Origin: Pullulanibacillus camelliae
Lineage (GTDB): Bacteria > Bacillota > Bacilli > Bacillales > Sporolactobacillaceae
Direction of reading: 5' to 3'
Assembly (NCBI RefSeq): GCF_014642655.1
Contig: NZ_BMIR01000001.1
Span: forward strand, 297,518-361,517
Length of the DNA stretch: 64,000 nucleotides
Of this stretch, positions 29,356-37,475 are shown one piece after another. Each line of letters starts with the position of its first letter. Within the stretch, counting starts at the first letter, position 1. Made by a program: the position numbers and the translations under genes. The notes under the pieces are model-generated. The model was not told the origin of the DNA. It worked only from the letters and a program-made list of their open reading frames with translations, and ran no database searches.

Positions 29356-30225
29356 ATGAATCTACACCAGTTATTTATTTTTTGCTCGGTTGCTAAAAAC
29401 AAAAGTTTTATAAATGCTTCACGTGACCTTAATATCAGTCAACCCGCGATCTCACAACAAATAAAAAGTTTGGAACAAGTATTAGGAAAAAAATTAATTG
29501 AGCGCCGTGGAAAGCTATTCCAATTGACACATCATGGGGAAACTCTGTACGAATATGGTGTACGCATATTTAGTATGGTTGAAGAGGCTGAAAGTGCATT
29601 GGAGCACTTAGGAAATTTTCAAAAAAACATACTGATAGGGACCCCAAAGATACCAGGTACCTACTATCTCCCTAAGGTAATCCGAAAATTTATGGAAAAA
29701 AATCCATACATTCATTTTGATGTGAGTTTTGAAGAAAGTAATGCAATATTATTAGATAAACTTATAAAGAACCAAATTGATATAATAATTAATTATGAAA
29801 GTGTCATTCTCAGAAATGATATTGAAGTCAAAAAGATATACCAAGATGAATTGGTACTTGCCATCCCACCGAAACACCCGTGGGCAAACGGACAATTAAT
29901 AACTTTTGAAGAAATTTTAACTCAACCGTTTATTTTTTACTCCCCAAAACTGTTTATCCAGCAGATATTAGAAAATATATTAAGTGGCCACAAAGTCAAT
30001 GTTATATTACAACTAGACCATTTTGAGGCCGTCAAATCTTGTATAATACAGGGGCTAGGAATATCTCTCATACCCTATTCAACGATTGAGTCAGAGCTAA
30101 AACAGGGGTTCATTGCAACTGCAAATTGTCGTTCCTTCACAGTGCCCAGAAACTTAGTTGCTATTTATAAAGACTCTAAGGTATTACCAAATATTTTAAA
30201 AGAATTTATTGCTACTCTTGGTTAA
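29356..30225 (+). CDS. LysR-family transcriptional regulator
   Basis: A 289-aa regulator. The HTH is SFINASRDLNISQPAISQQIKSLE, then KLIERRGKLFQLTHHG; the effector domain starts near residue 90 (KNILIGTPKIPGTYYLPKVI). GGAGAT precedes the ATG. It is divergent from the six-gene sugar-acid operon and most likely its activator. Confidence 0.9.
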   Translation: MNLHQLFIFCSVAKNKSFINASRDLNISQPAISQQIKSLEQVLGKKLIERRGKLFQLTHHGETLYEYGVRIFSMVEEAESALEHLGNFQKNILIGTPKIPGTYYLPKVIRKFMEKNPYIHFDVSFEESNAILLDKLIKNQIDIIINYESVILRNDIEVKKIYQDELVLAIPPKHPWANGQLITFEEILTQPFIFYSPKLFIQQILENILSGHKVNVILQLDHFEAVKSCIIQGLGISLIPYSTIESELKQGFIATANCRSFTVPRNLVAIYKDSKVLPNILKEFIATLG

Positions 30226-30720
30226 TATAATTTTAAGTAATTTTTTTCAAATAAGAATAACCCGTTGAAAAGCATGCCCGGTCCTTGTCTTGGTATAGAG
30301 CTTCATCATATATGGAAGGTGCTCTTCAGTGCATGGTCAAGTGGATTAAAAGCGCAAAGCGCGAGACTCCTTAGGGGAAAGGGCGAGGGTTACTTCACGA
30401 ATAAACAGTGCGTTGTTTCGAAGAAGCTGACTACAAAGCAAATCTAGCAGACACAGGAACAGGAGGAGCTTCTTAGTCTAAGCATCTACATTTTCAAGGA
30501 ACTTCGGGCTTAAACCGTCACATCCATGTGACAACACCGGAGCTAGCACATCAATACCGCTCCAAAATGTAAAGAACATTTTTGGAGAACTCGGAAAAGC
30601 TTGAAGCGTAAACAGAAACTATCCGCTCCAATACATCTCTTCAATGACATATATCCCCCATCCTTCTATCCCCTCTAAGACCCATACGGCACTTTTTTAC
30701 CATCCTGGGTTGTTTTTATT
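30226..30720. other. Intergenic region, mostly a diverged composite repeat
   Basis: No gene supported. It contains the copy at 30250-30620 and, inside it, a CTCCAAAA...TTTTGGAG hairpin near 30560-30590. Confidence 0.5.
30250..30620 (+). repeat. Composite intergenic repeat, diverged left and middle part
   Basis: The left end (ATAACCCGTTGAAAAGCATGCCCGG...TATAGAGC) matches copies at 18705 and 46767. GCGCGAGACTCCTTAGGG and GTCACATCCATGTGACAACACCG match the middle of the 46767 copy. The right end (CTTGGCTTGCACC part) is missing. Confidence 0.6.
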
Positions 30721-30737
30721 TTGTAAACGCTTTACAA
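30721..30737. promoter_or_regulatory. cre-like palindrome upstream of the first comK homologue
   Basis: TTGTAAACGCTTTACAA lies just ahead of a promoter. It has an extra base relative to a perfect cre, so CcpA binding is uncertain. Confidence 0.35.
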
Positions 30738-30742
30738 TTAAA

Positions 30743-30771
30743 TTAACATTACTGGCGTTTAATTTCATAAT
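30743..30771 (+). promoter_or_regulatory. Promoter of the first comK homologue
   Basis: TTAACA at 30743-30748, a 17-bp spacer and CATAAT at 30766-30771; each hexamer matches five of six consensus bases. About 100 bases upstream of the ATG. Confidence 0.5.
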
Positions 30772-30873
30772 TTGGGCTTTATACCCATTTGCATCTTGCT
30801 TCCACATGACGAATTAGATGTCGGGATTATTTTTTTCATATTCTAACATCTTAACATGTAAGGAGAATGTGAT

Positions 30874-31353
30874 ATGAATGAGAACGTATTCGGAGGCTAT
30901 GAGATTACACAAGATACTGTTGCGATTCTTGCGACACGGCACATCGACTATGCCACTATCGTATTGGAGCCGGACCAACAGCTTTATATCAATAAGAAGC
31001 CTTTACAACTCATTAAATCGGCCTGCCTTGATGGCGGTGCGAGTTATGATGGACGGCGCAAGGCAGTGATTCATCACATGGGCGCCCAGAAGAAATGGAA
31101 CAAGGTCCCGATTCCCATTTACCCACTGGAATGGATCTATGCCTTTCCCACCCATGCTCCCGACTATGAGGAATGTTACTGGATCTTCTATCTACATGTC
31201 AAAACCATTCTTCCCCATCCTAAATATCGGGGACGATCCATTGTTCTCTTTAAAACTCGGAAAAAACCACTTGAAGTCAATGTCTCCCATCGCTCACTGC
31301 TAAGGCAGCTGTTGCTCACATCCCATTGCATGATGAAGTACATGACAAGATAA
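30874..31353 (+). CDS. ComK-family protein, short paralogue
   Basis: A 159-aa homologue of the competence transcription factor ComK. Family features are YINKKPLQLIKSACLDGGASYDGRR (compare NMKPLQIV...FFGSSYAGRK in B. subtilis), PIYPLEWIYAFPT and CYWIFYLHVK, then VNVSHRSLLRQLLLTS. It is about 30 residues shorter than B. subtilis ComK, losing C-terminal sequence, and its core is more diverged than the next gene. AAGGAG lies 8 nt before ATG, and it has its own promoter and terminator. It may act as a second competence regulator or modulate the other ComK. Confidence 0.82.
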   Translation: MNENVFGGYEITQDTVAILATRHIDYATIVLEPDQQLYINKKPLQLIKSACLDGGASYDGRRKAVIHHMGAQKKWNKVPIPIYPLEWIYAFPTHAPDYEECYWIFYLHVKTILPHPKYRGRSIVLFKTRKKPLEVNVSHRSLLRQLLLTSHCMMKYMTR

Positions 31354-31364
31354 TAAGTGATGAT

Positions 31365-31395
31365 GGCCCTATTACTATTCGAACGTAATGGGGCC
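31365..31395 (+). terminator. Terminator of the first comK homologue
   Basis: GGCCCTATTAC (31365-31375) pairs with GTAATGGGGCC (31385-31395), with one G-U pair, followed by TTTATTATAT. It lies 12 bases after the stop. Confidence 0.8.
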
Positions 31396-31583
31396 TTTAT
31401 TATATCTGAATGCACTTAAGGAAGAGTAATTTTAGTCTTTTATGAAGCCATAGATCATAGTTATTTTTAAAATTAAGCCCAATGAACTGAGCCTTAAATG
31501 GTGTATCTTTAGTTTTATAAAAAAGCAAGAAAATATGATAATCTGGATGACCATGCTATAAAAATTATCAATTTCCTTGGAGA

Positions 31584-31628
31584 AAAACATCATTTTTGCA
31601 GTATTTGAAGCACTGAAAATGAAGCTTT
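31584..31628 (+). promoter_or_regulatory. Candidate K-box (two ComK AT-boxes) upstream of comK
   Basis: AAAA-CATCA-TTTT at 31584-31596 is a perfect AT-box. AAAA-TGAAG-CTTT at 31616-31628 has one mismatch. The spacer is 19 bp, close to the 18-bp class known for ComK. It lies just upstream of a -35-like TATACA (31635-31640) and CATAAT (31658-31663). Confidence 0.5.
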
Positions 31629-31694
31629 GACTTTTATACAAATTGAGACCTCTCCTGCATAATAAATCCGAGAAATCATGAAAGGGAGAGAGAA

Positions 31695-32279
31695 ATGGAA
31701 AATTATCACGTAAAAGAACACTATATCATCAACCCTAGGACAATGGCTTTATTACCTATGGATGGTCTCTTCGGAGAACATTGGACCATTATCATTGAAG
31801 AAAACCAAATCCTGCAAGTGAAAGCGAAGGCCATCACTGTCATTGATGATTCTTGCTGTTTCTTTGGCTCAAGCTATATCGGTCGCAAGGAAGGTGCCGC
31901 AGCGCTTTTAAACTATACACATATGGCCCCTATTGCCATCAGTGATGCCTATGATATGATCCTCTTCCCACTGACCTCACCAAAGAACCGTGATTGCATT
32001 TGGCTCTCACATAAACACATTAGAAACTGGCAAAATAATGATAACGGTACCATTGTTCAATTTACCAACCATCAAGTTAAAAAACTGCCAATCTTCTTCA
32101 GTACATTTGAAATTAAGCTTAACCGTGCTGCCCAATACCGCTGCAAGCTCCTCGAATCCCACCAATACGCACAAATAGCCCCCCCATACTTCCCTGGAGC
32201 TAGTCCGATAGATTTAGAAGAGTGGGTACTAATGAAGGATAACGGTATGTTTGAAATAAGAGAGGCAGAGAACGCCTAG
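31695..32279 (+). CDS. comK: Competence transcription factor ComK
   Basis: A 194-aa protein matching the length and motifs of ComK, the DNA-binding activator of the late competence genes. It has CCFFGSSYIGRKEGAAAL (the DNA-binding core), SDAYDMILFPLTSPKNRDCIWLSHKHI and FFSTFEIKLNRAAQYRCKLLES. It is preceded by a diverged paralogue in tandem, with a terminator and a candidate autoregulatory K-box between them. GGGAGAG lies 8 nt before the ATG. Whether this strain is naturally competent cannot be read here. Confidence 0.92.
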   Translation: MENYHVKEHYIINPRTMALLPMDGLFGEHWTIIIEENQILQVKAKAITVIDDSCCFFGSSYIGRKEGAAALLNYTHMAPIAISDAYDMILFPLTSPKNRDCIWLSHKHIRNWQNNDNGTIVQFTNHQVKKLPIFFSTFEIKLNRAAQYRCKLLESHQYAQIAPPYFPGASPIDLEEWVLMKDNGMFEIREAENA

Positions 32280-32588
32280 ATATAGTTCTAAAAAATATTA
32301 GAAGAAGATGAGATCCTAGAAGGAGGAGTGGCAACGGTCTCCTTACAACAATGAAGTGACGAAATTCGTTTTACCATAGAGAGCACTAAGAGGATTCATA
32401 CAGAAGCAGAAATTAAGCGCCTTGAATACCCAGTTAACACGATGACAGGTCGAAATATGTAAATGCTGACTCCTGTTTTACTGTGAGGGAGTTATTGCAC
32501 TGCAAGACAGATGGACTTTCTCTTAACGATCATCTATGTGTATACTCCTCTCCAATCTACGCACTGCTTCATAATTATTCGCCGTAAT
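32280..32588. other. Intergenic region after comK
   Basis: No intact gene. At about 32361-32461 one plus frame reads EIRFTIESTKRIHTEAEIKR and ends at a stop; it looks protein-like but lacks a start and is frameshifted upstream. It may be a gene relic of unknown type. Confidence 0.3.
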
Positions 32589-32624
32589 CCCCAGAAAGGA
32601 GCAAACACTTTGTCCTTCCTGGGG
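32589..32624 (+). terminator. Hairpin terminator between comK and murB
   Basis: CCCCAGAAAGGA (32589-32600) pairs with TCCTTCCTGGGG (32613-32624), one mismatch, followed by TTTCTT. It isolates murB from upstream transcription. Confidence 0.65.
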
Positions 32625-32809
32625 TTTCTTAGTCTTAAATTAAATACATCGACTTATAATAAGAATAAACGGATTGACTTAAAGGTCGCTCATGAATAAC
32701 TAAAATGTAAGTTTTTAAGACGTCTTTATATTTACGATCGCCCCCATAAACAAGTGACACGGCTATTGAATAAAGTTATTATGGAATGAGGGAGGGAAAG
32801 GTGCTCAAC

Positions 32810-33715
32810 ATGAACAAGGAAAAACTCTTTAATCATTTACAGGCGATTCTTAAGGAATCCATCATAAAGAAAGACGAACCTTTAAAAAATTATACGTATA
32901 CAAAAATCGGTGGACCAGCAGATATCCTTGTATTCCCAAAGTGTTACGGGGATATTGAAACCATATATACCTTTACTCGAGACAACAGCATCCCACTCAC
33001 CACACTCGGTAATGGTTCAAATGTCTTGATTACAGACAATGGAATCAGAGGTGTCGTCCTCAACTTAACAAAACTAAATAAAATAGAAACGGACAATGAT
33101 ATTGTTACCGCACAGTGTGGAGCAAGAATCATCGATGTCTCTTATCAAGCACTTGAAAGCCGTCTAACTGGTTTAGAATTCGCATGTGGTATTCCCGGAT
33201 CTGTCGGGGGGGCACTTTACATGAATGCTGGTGCCTATGGTGGGGAAATTGCAGATGTATTAGCAAGCGCGTTAGTCATCAAAGAAGGCAAGGTCACCAA
33301 GATACCTGCAGCTGAACTCAACCTAAGCTATCGGCATAGCGCAGTGGAGGAAAAGGGCTTTATAGTGTTGGCAGCCCACTTCCAGCTCCAGCCTGGGGAT
33401 TATACAGCAATGAAGGCAAAAATGGATGAACTCACCTACTTACGAGAGTCCAAACAGCCCTTGGAATATCCTTCATGCGGAAGTGTTTTTAAAAGACCTC
33501 CGGGTTATTTCGCAGGAAAGCTCATTCAAGACAGCAAGCTCCAAGGTTTTAATATTGGTGGTGCTGAGGTTTCAACAAAACATGCTGGCTTTATCGTTAA
33601 TAAAGACCGGGCCACAGCCAGTGATTATGTTGCTGTCATTCGCCATGTTCAAAAAACAGTTAAAGAAAACTTTGGTGTCGACTTAGAAACCGAAGTGAGA
33701 ATTATTGGAGACTAA
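32810..33715 (+). CDS. murB: UDP-N-acetylenolpyruvoylglucosamine reductase MurB
   Basis: FAD enzyme of peptidoglycan synthesis that reduces UDP-GlcNAc-enolpyruvate to UDP-MurNAc with NADPH. Motifs are TKIGGPADILVFP and GNGSNVLITDNGIRG (FAD site), GLEFACGIPGSVGGALYMNAGAYGGE, YRHS, and YPSCGSVFKRPPGYFAGKLIQ with the catalytic Ser. It is type IIa, lacking the extra domain of E. coli MurB. The frame opens at 32786; a GTG at 32801 and the ATG at 32810 follow AGGAGGG-like and AAAGG sites, and the ATG is chosen. It is a single gene among accessory genes. Confidence 0.93.
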   Translation: MNKEKLFNHLQAILKESIIKKDEPLKNYTYTKIGGPADILVFPKCYGDIETIYTFTRDNSIPLTTLGNGSNVLITDNGIRGVVLNLTKLNKIETDNDIVTAQCGARIIDVSYQALESRLTGLEFACGIPGSVGGALYMNAGAYGGEIADVLASALVIKEGKVTKIPAAELNLSYRHSAVEEKGFIVLAAHFQLQPGDYTAMKAKMDELTYLRESKQPLEYPSCGSVFKRPPGYFAGKLIQDSKLQGFNIGGAEVSTKHAGFIVNKDRATASDYVAVIRHVQKTVKENFGVDLETEVRIIGD

Positions 33716-33718
33716 CGA

Positions 33719-33753
33719 AGACCGGGCGAAAAAAACATGCCCGGCTCTTTTTT
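33719..33753 (+). terminator. murB terminator
   Basis: CCGGGC (33722-33727) pairs with GCCCGG (33739-33744) around an A-rich loop, followed by CTCTTTTTT. It is immediately after the murB stop. Confidence 0.88.
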
Positions 33754-34049
33754 CTATTAAAGGGGAAATGAAAGTAGCTGCTTCTGGCACAGTCATTTGT
33801 TTTTTTGAGAATGACTGTTGTTCATTTTCACATCTCTTTTGTTACGCTCAACTCTCGATTGGGAAACGGCTCCCCCTGATTTGTTCTCTATTTGTTAACC
33901 TCAGCTTTGATTGGTTATTTTGCGTAGTGTTATTGTTAAAACGTCCCTGTCTCTTGCTATTTTTTAGGAGGGCTTTTATTCACTTGCTCCTCTCTTTCGT
34001 TGCGCTCATACTATGGTTGGGTTGGCTAAGAGATTCACAATAGCGTCAC
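33754..34049. other. Intergenic region between murB and the pRiA4b-like gene
   Basis: No gene. An 8-bp inverted repeat (CAGTCATT 33790-33797, AATGACTG 33810-33817) is present. The stretch at 33895-34030 weakly resembles 54190-54300 (shared TTCACTTGCTCCT-like and TCTCT/GTTATT words), possibly another dispersed repeat. Confidence 0.4.
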
Positions 34050-35129
34050 CTACATTCTTTCAAGCTTTTTGTTTACTTGATCTCTATCAAAATCCTGATA
34101 TCCTTGCTGCTCTGCCCACCTTGTCATTTCCTCATAGTTGGGGTGATTTTTATCAGCCATGATTTTTAGGAAATGATCATAACCAAACTCTCCTCCGACA
34201 TCTTCGGGTGGCGCCGCGCCATTGCCCGCTAGACAGACTGGATAATTCTTGTCATAGTCCTCAATTATCTCTTCAACTTTTATGTCATGCTCCCAATAAT
34301 CTCCGAAATCATAGACATAGCGTATTTTTTCTGAAAGATATTCAGAAAAGGAAACTTCTCTTTCCAGCTTGATCGTTGTATCGCTCTGAATTTCAAAAGC
34401 TTCTTCATTATCCACTAAAGTTATAAATGGAAGAGTGGTTTTTGATTTATATATTTGAAATTCATGCAGATGATAGTTTTGCCACCCAAATGCTTGCTGT
34501 AGTGTCTTATGAAGTCGATTAAATTTGTAATAAACCGGAATAACTAATCGTCGCCAAACCTTGTGATTACCGAGCCTTAGTGTGATTTTGACAATGGCAG
34601 CCTTGGGATTATAGACACTTCCAGTTGAGAAGCTCTCAAAAGCTTTGATCAATTCTTTATAAGGATAAATATAGCTATTCTTTCCAGCACCATACATATT
34701 CTGACTTGCTCTCCTGCTTAAAGTTACGTTAATAAGAGAAGGATCGATTGCCACTTCATAATCAAAAAAGCCCACTGTCTCACATGCTTTATTCATTCGA
34801 GCAACAGAGGTGCGATCCTTTGTCTTCGAAAAGAAAAATTGTGGGGCCTGTTTTAGGTACTTTTCAACCAGCTCCTCTTTAATTCCTTCTTGTTGGTAAG
34901 TCTCTCGAATTGCACTAGTAATAAGGCTGGGCAAATTTTTAAAATCCTTAGCCTTTAATCCGTAAAGAACGATCACATAACGGTGAAGATCATTTACCAA
35001 TACAATTGTTTTCCGACGGTTAACCATCATTAAATTTGCATGCCAAGAGAAAAACGGCTCTGCCACATTTTGTACCTGAGGTTTGATTTTTAGCTGATCA
35101 AGTAGCTTTTTTGAACATTGAATGAGCAT
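34050..35129 (-). CDS. Plasmid pRiA4b ORF-3 family protein with N-terminal DUF6933-like domain
   Basis: A 359-aa protein of unknown role. The C-terminal half has the pRiA4b ORF-3 (TnpR-like) pattern: AIVKITLRLGNHKVWRRLVIP, HEFQIY, YVYDFGDYWEHDI and CLAGNGAAPPEDVGGEFGYDHF. The N-terminal part (SKKLLDQL...LVNDLHRYVIVLYGLKAKDF) resembles the DUF6933 family often fused to it. No mobile-element ends are seen around it. It is a single gene flanked by repeats. Confidence 0.8.
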   Translation of the reverse strand: MLIQCSKKLLDQLKIKPQVQNVAEPFFSWHANLMMVNRRKTIVLVNDLHRYVIVLYGLKAKDFKNLPSLITSAIRETYQQEGIKEELVEKYLKQAPQFFFSKTKDRTSVARMNKACETVGFFDYEVAIDPSLINVTLSRRASQNMYGAGKNSYIYPYKELIKAFESFSTGSVYNPKAAIVKITLRLGNHKVWRRLVIPVYYKFNRLHKTLQQAFGWQNYHLHEFQIYKSKTTLPFITLVDNEEAFEIQSDTTIKLEREVSFSEYLSEKIRYVYDFGDYWEHDIKVEEIIEDYDKNYPVCLAGNGAAPPEDVGGEFGYDHFLKIMADKNHPNYEEMTRWAEQQGYQDFDRDQVNKKLERM

Positions 35130-35381
35130 TTTCAGATCTCCTTAATTCTATGTTTTGTATTCAACCTTTTCTTTTAAGTATAACAATGATCTCGTATCTT
35201 TATAGCAATTCCAAGCATTAAGATTAGAAATTTAATATTTTTAATTGCAAAACATACAAAAAGGCGATCGAACGTTTAAAGCTTTCAGTAAATTTATGAC
35301 ATCGATGCCCGCTCCAACCTTAGTCAAAGCCTGAACGTATACTCTCCTCCATGGAGCGCATCAGCAAAAAAGGATAAATAA
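35130..35381. other. Intergenic region upstream of the pRiA4b-like gene
   Basis: About 250 AT-rich bases; nothing I can support beyond promoter-like AT runs. Confidence 0.3.
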
Positions 35382-35540
35382 GAAAACTTGGCTTGCACCC
35401 CTTCGCTGGTACTCCTGATGTGATTTTTACACATCACACACTTAGGTTACCCGCAAGCCTCAGGTGGCGAAAGTCAAAGCCCGCCTTATACTCTCTTCCT
35501 TTATGCGCGGCAGCGAAGTTATACATTCTGTATAGTATAA
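35382..35540 (+). repeat. Composite intergenic repeat, right-end fragment
   Basis: GAAAACTTGGCTTGCACC through TATAGTATAA matches the right ends at 19020-19178 and 47100-47258, including the TGTGAT...ATCACA hairpin. The left and middle parts are absent. It abuts the terminator of the nucleoside operon. Confidence 0.7.
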
Positions 35541-35543
35541 AAA

Positions 35544-35564
35544 GAACTGGCACAAGTCCAGTTC
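35544..35564 (-). terminator. Terminator of the nucleoside operon
   Basis: GAACTGG (35544-35550) pairs with CCAGTTC (35558-35564). On the minus strand CTTTTTATAC follows. Confidence 0.75.
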
Positions 35565-35695
35565 AATAACCATGCACATTAACTCATTAGCCAGTTATAC
35601 TGAAAGTTATAAAGTGCGAGACAGGTATTCGACATTCAAATTCCTCTTATCTCCTTGTTTCTATGACAGACTGTCCCCCTTTTTATTTTCTTACA

Positions 35696-36598
35696 CTATC
35701 TTTCACCACATAGTTTTTTAAACATATCCTTATAAATTCCATCTCGATTTAAAAAAGTAGCCATTCGAATGGGATGTCTCGATAAATCAAAGCTCCATGT
35801 GAATTGATCCGTTAAGATAGGGCTATGCACAACCTTTGTTTCTACCCATGTAGGATTTATTAAGTAAGCGATTGTGGAAATATCCCAAATCACCTTAGAA
35901 TAAGCATAGTGATCCTCATGGTAACCCTTGAATGTCTCTAATAAAAACTGCCCGACTTTACTCGTTCTATCAATATGAGCTTCGAGTTCAGACAAAGTGG
36001 TTAATAGATGAGAACAGACACCCATGCAAGGGATATTGATGAGTGGAACGCCACAATCATAAAGAAATCGAGAAGCCAAAAGATCTTGATAGAGATTAAA
36101 CTCCTTTGTGTCAGGCCAGTATAATGCATGTCCTCCTAGCCAAACAACAACAATCTTATGCACAATTTCTGGTTGAATCAAAATGGCAGAAACAACATTT
36201 GTTATAGCACCGATTGCCACTACATAAAGGGGATCATCATCAGATGACGCCATTGCCTTTTCAATTAGATCCATTGCTGCCTCACTGCGATAAGGATGCG
36301 CCAAATCTTCCAAGTATCCTGTTGAACCCCTAAACACAAAATTTTCGCGAGAGATATTCATCAATGCTAGTATTTTATTAATCTCATTAAAACTCTTTTC
36401 CATACCATCAGCGGGTCCTTGAGAACGTTCATTAAAAAAAGGTGCAGCATAAATAGCCTCAACGTTCAATTTGTCTTGAGATTGCAACGCATAAACAACT
36501 GCAAATTGATCATCGACCTCATTATAAGTATCTGTATCAATAACAACACGGATTTTTCCTTTTGGAGCCTCTAACCTTTTAAATAAATTAAATGTCAT
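35696..36598 (-). CDS. Nucleoside hydrolase family protein
   Basis: A 300-aa inosine-uridine-preferring-hydrolase-type enzyme that splits the N-glycosidic bond of a riboside to ribose and base. The N-terminal calcium motif reads VVIDTDTYNEVDDQFAVVYAL, the variant DTDxxxExDDQ form; VVAIGAITNVVSAI is the second conserved block. It is the last gene of an operon with ribokinase and an ABC importer, so the released ribose would go to ribokinase. The preferred base is unknown. Confidence 0.87.
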   Translation of the reverse strand: MTFNLFKRLEAPKGKIRVVIDTDTYNEVDDQFAVVYALQSQDKLNVEAIYAAPFFNERSQGPADGMEKSFNEINKILALMNISRENFVFRGSTGYLEDLAHPYRSEAAMDLIEKAMASSDDDPLYVVAIGAITNVVSAILIQPEIVHKIVVVWLGGHALYWPDTKEFNLYQDLLASRFLYDCGVPLINIPCMGVCSHLLTTLSELEAHIDRTSKVGQFLLETFKGYHEDHYAYSKVIWDISTIAYLINPTWVETKVVHSPILTDQFTWSFDLSRHPIRMATFLNRDGIYKDMFKKLCGER

Positions 36599-36615
36599 CC
36601 TTTATCTCTCCTTTT

Positions 36616-37458
36616 CTATTCCTTAACACCAGTATTAGCAATACCGTTAACAAAATATTTTTGCAAAAATAGTAATAAAATCGCCGGCACAACGATTGTA
36701 AGATTTGACGCTGCAAAGAGTTGATTCCAAATCGTTGCATGTTCCTGTGAAAAAGTAGACATAGCGACTTGTATCACACGATATTGGTCAGAATGTGTGG
36801 CTAATAACGGCCATAGAAAGGATTCCCATTGGCCTACAAAAATTAAAAGTCCGGCCGTTATTGTCACAGGCTTACTTAGTGGCAAAACAATGCCATAATA
36901 TATCCGCCACCACGATGCGCCATCCATACGAGCAGATTCAAAGATGGATAGGGGTAAATCATCAAAAAACTGCTTATACAAAAATATAACTAAGCCGTTC
37001 GCTACAACAGGGATAATTAATGCAGAGTAACTATCAATAAATCCCAGAGACGAAACGACTTTGTATAAAGGAACAGCTATAACTTCAAAGGGAACCATAA
37101 ATGTCAAAAGCACAATAAAGAACACTATTTTTTTCCCTCTAAAGCTAAAGACTGAGAACGCAAAGGCCGCCATTGAGTTGACCAAAAGCCCTAATGCTAC
37201 CGTTACGATGCCTACAAAAAATGTATTAAAAAATATTCTACCAAATCCACTTTCTGTGAATATATCTTTATAGGCACTAAAGGTAATATCAGTTGGTATG
37301 AAGGTTTTCCAAGTGATAGGTGATATATATTTAAATATATCTTCATGTGGTCGAAAGGATGATGTAATCGAAAATAATAAGGGTAAAACGACTATAAAAA
37401 CTAATACGATATTTAAAAGATATGAGACTAGCTTCCCCATAACCTTTTTATTTTCCAT
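36616..37458 (-). CDS. ABC transporter permease, carbohydrate type (MalG-like)
   Basis: Six-helix inner-membrane permease of 280 aa. The EAA loop reads ESARMDGASWWRIYYGIVLPLSKP. A GTG at 37467 opens the frame, but GGGGAGG is spaced 8 nt from the ATG at 37458. It pairs with the MalF-like permease upstream (17-bp gap). Confidence 0.9.
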   Translation of the reverse strand: MENKKVMGKLVSYLLNIVLVFIVVLPLLFSITSSFRPHEDIFKYISPITWKTFIPTDITFSAYKDIFTESGFGRIFFNTFFVGIVTVALGLLVNSMAAFAFSVFSFRGKKIVFFIVLLTFMVPFEVIAVPLYKVVSSLGFIDSYSALIIPVVANGLVIFLYKQFFDDLPLSIFESARMDGASWWRIYYGIVLPLSKPVTITAGLLIFVGQWESFLWPLLATHSDQYRVIQVAMSTFSQEHATIWNQLFAASNLTIVVPAILLLFLQKYFVNGIANTGVKE

Positions 37459-37475
37459 TGCTTGCACCTCCCCGC

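Noticed and set aside
33705-34043. 112-codon plus ORF after murB
   Set aside because: It starts inside murB, crosses its terminator, and has no recognisable domain.
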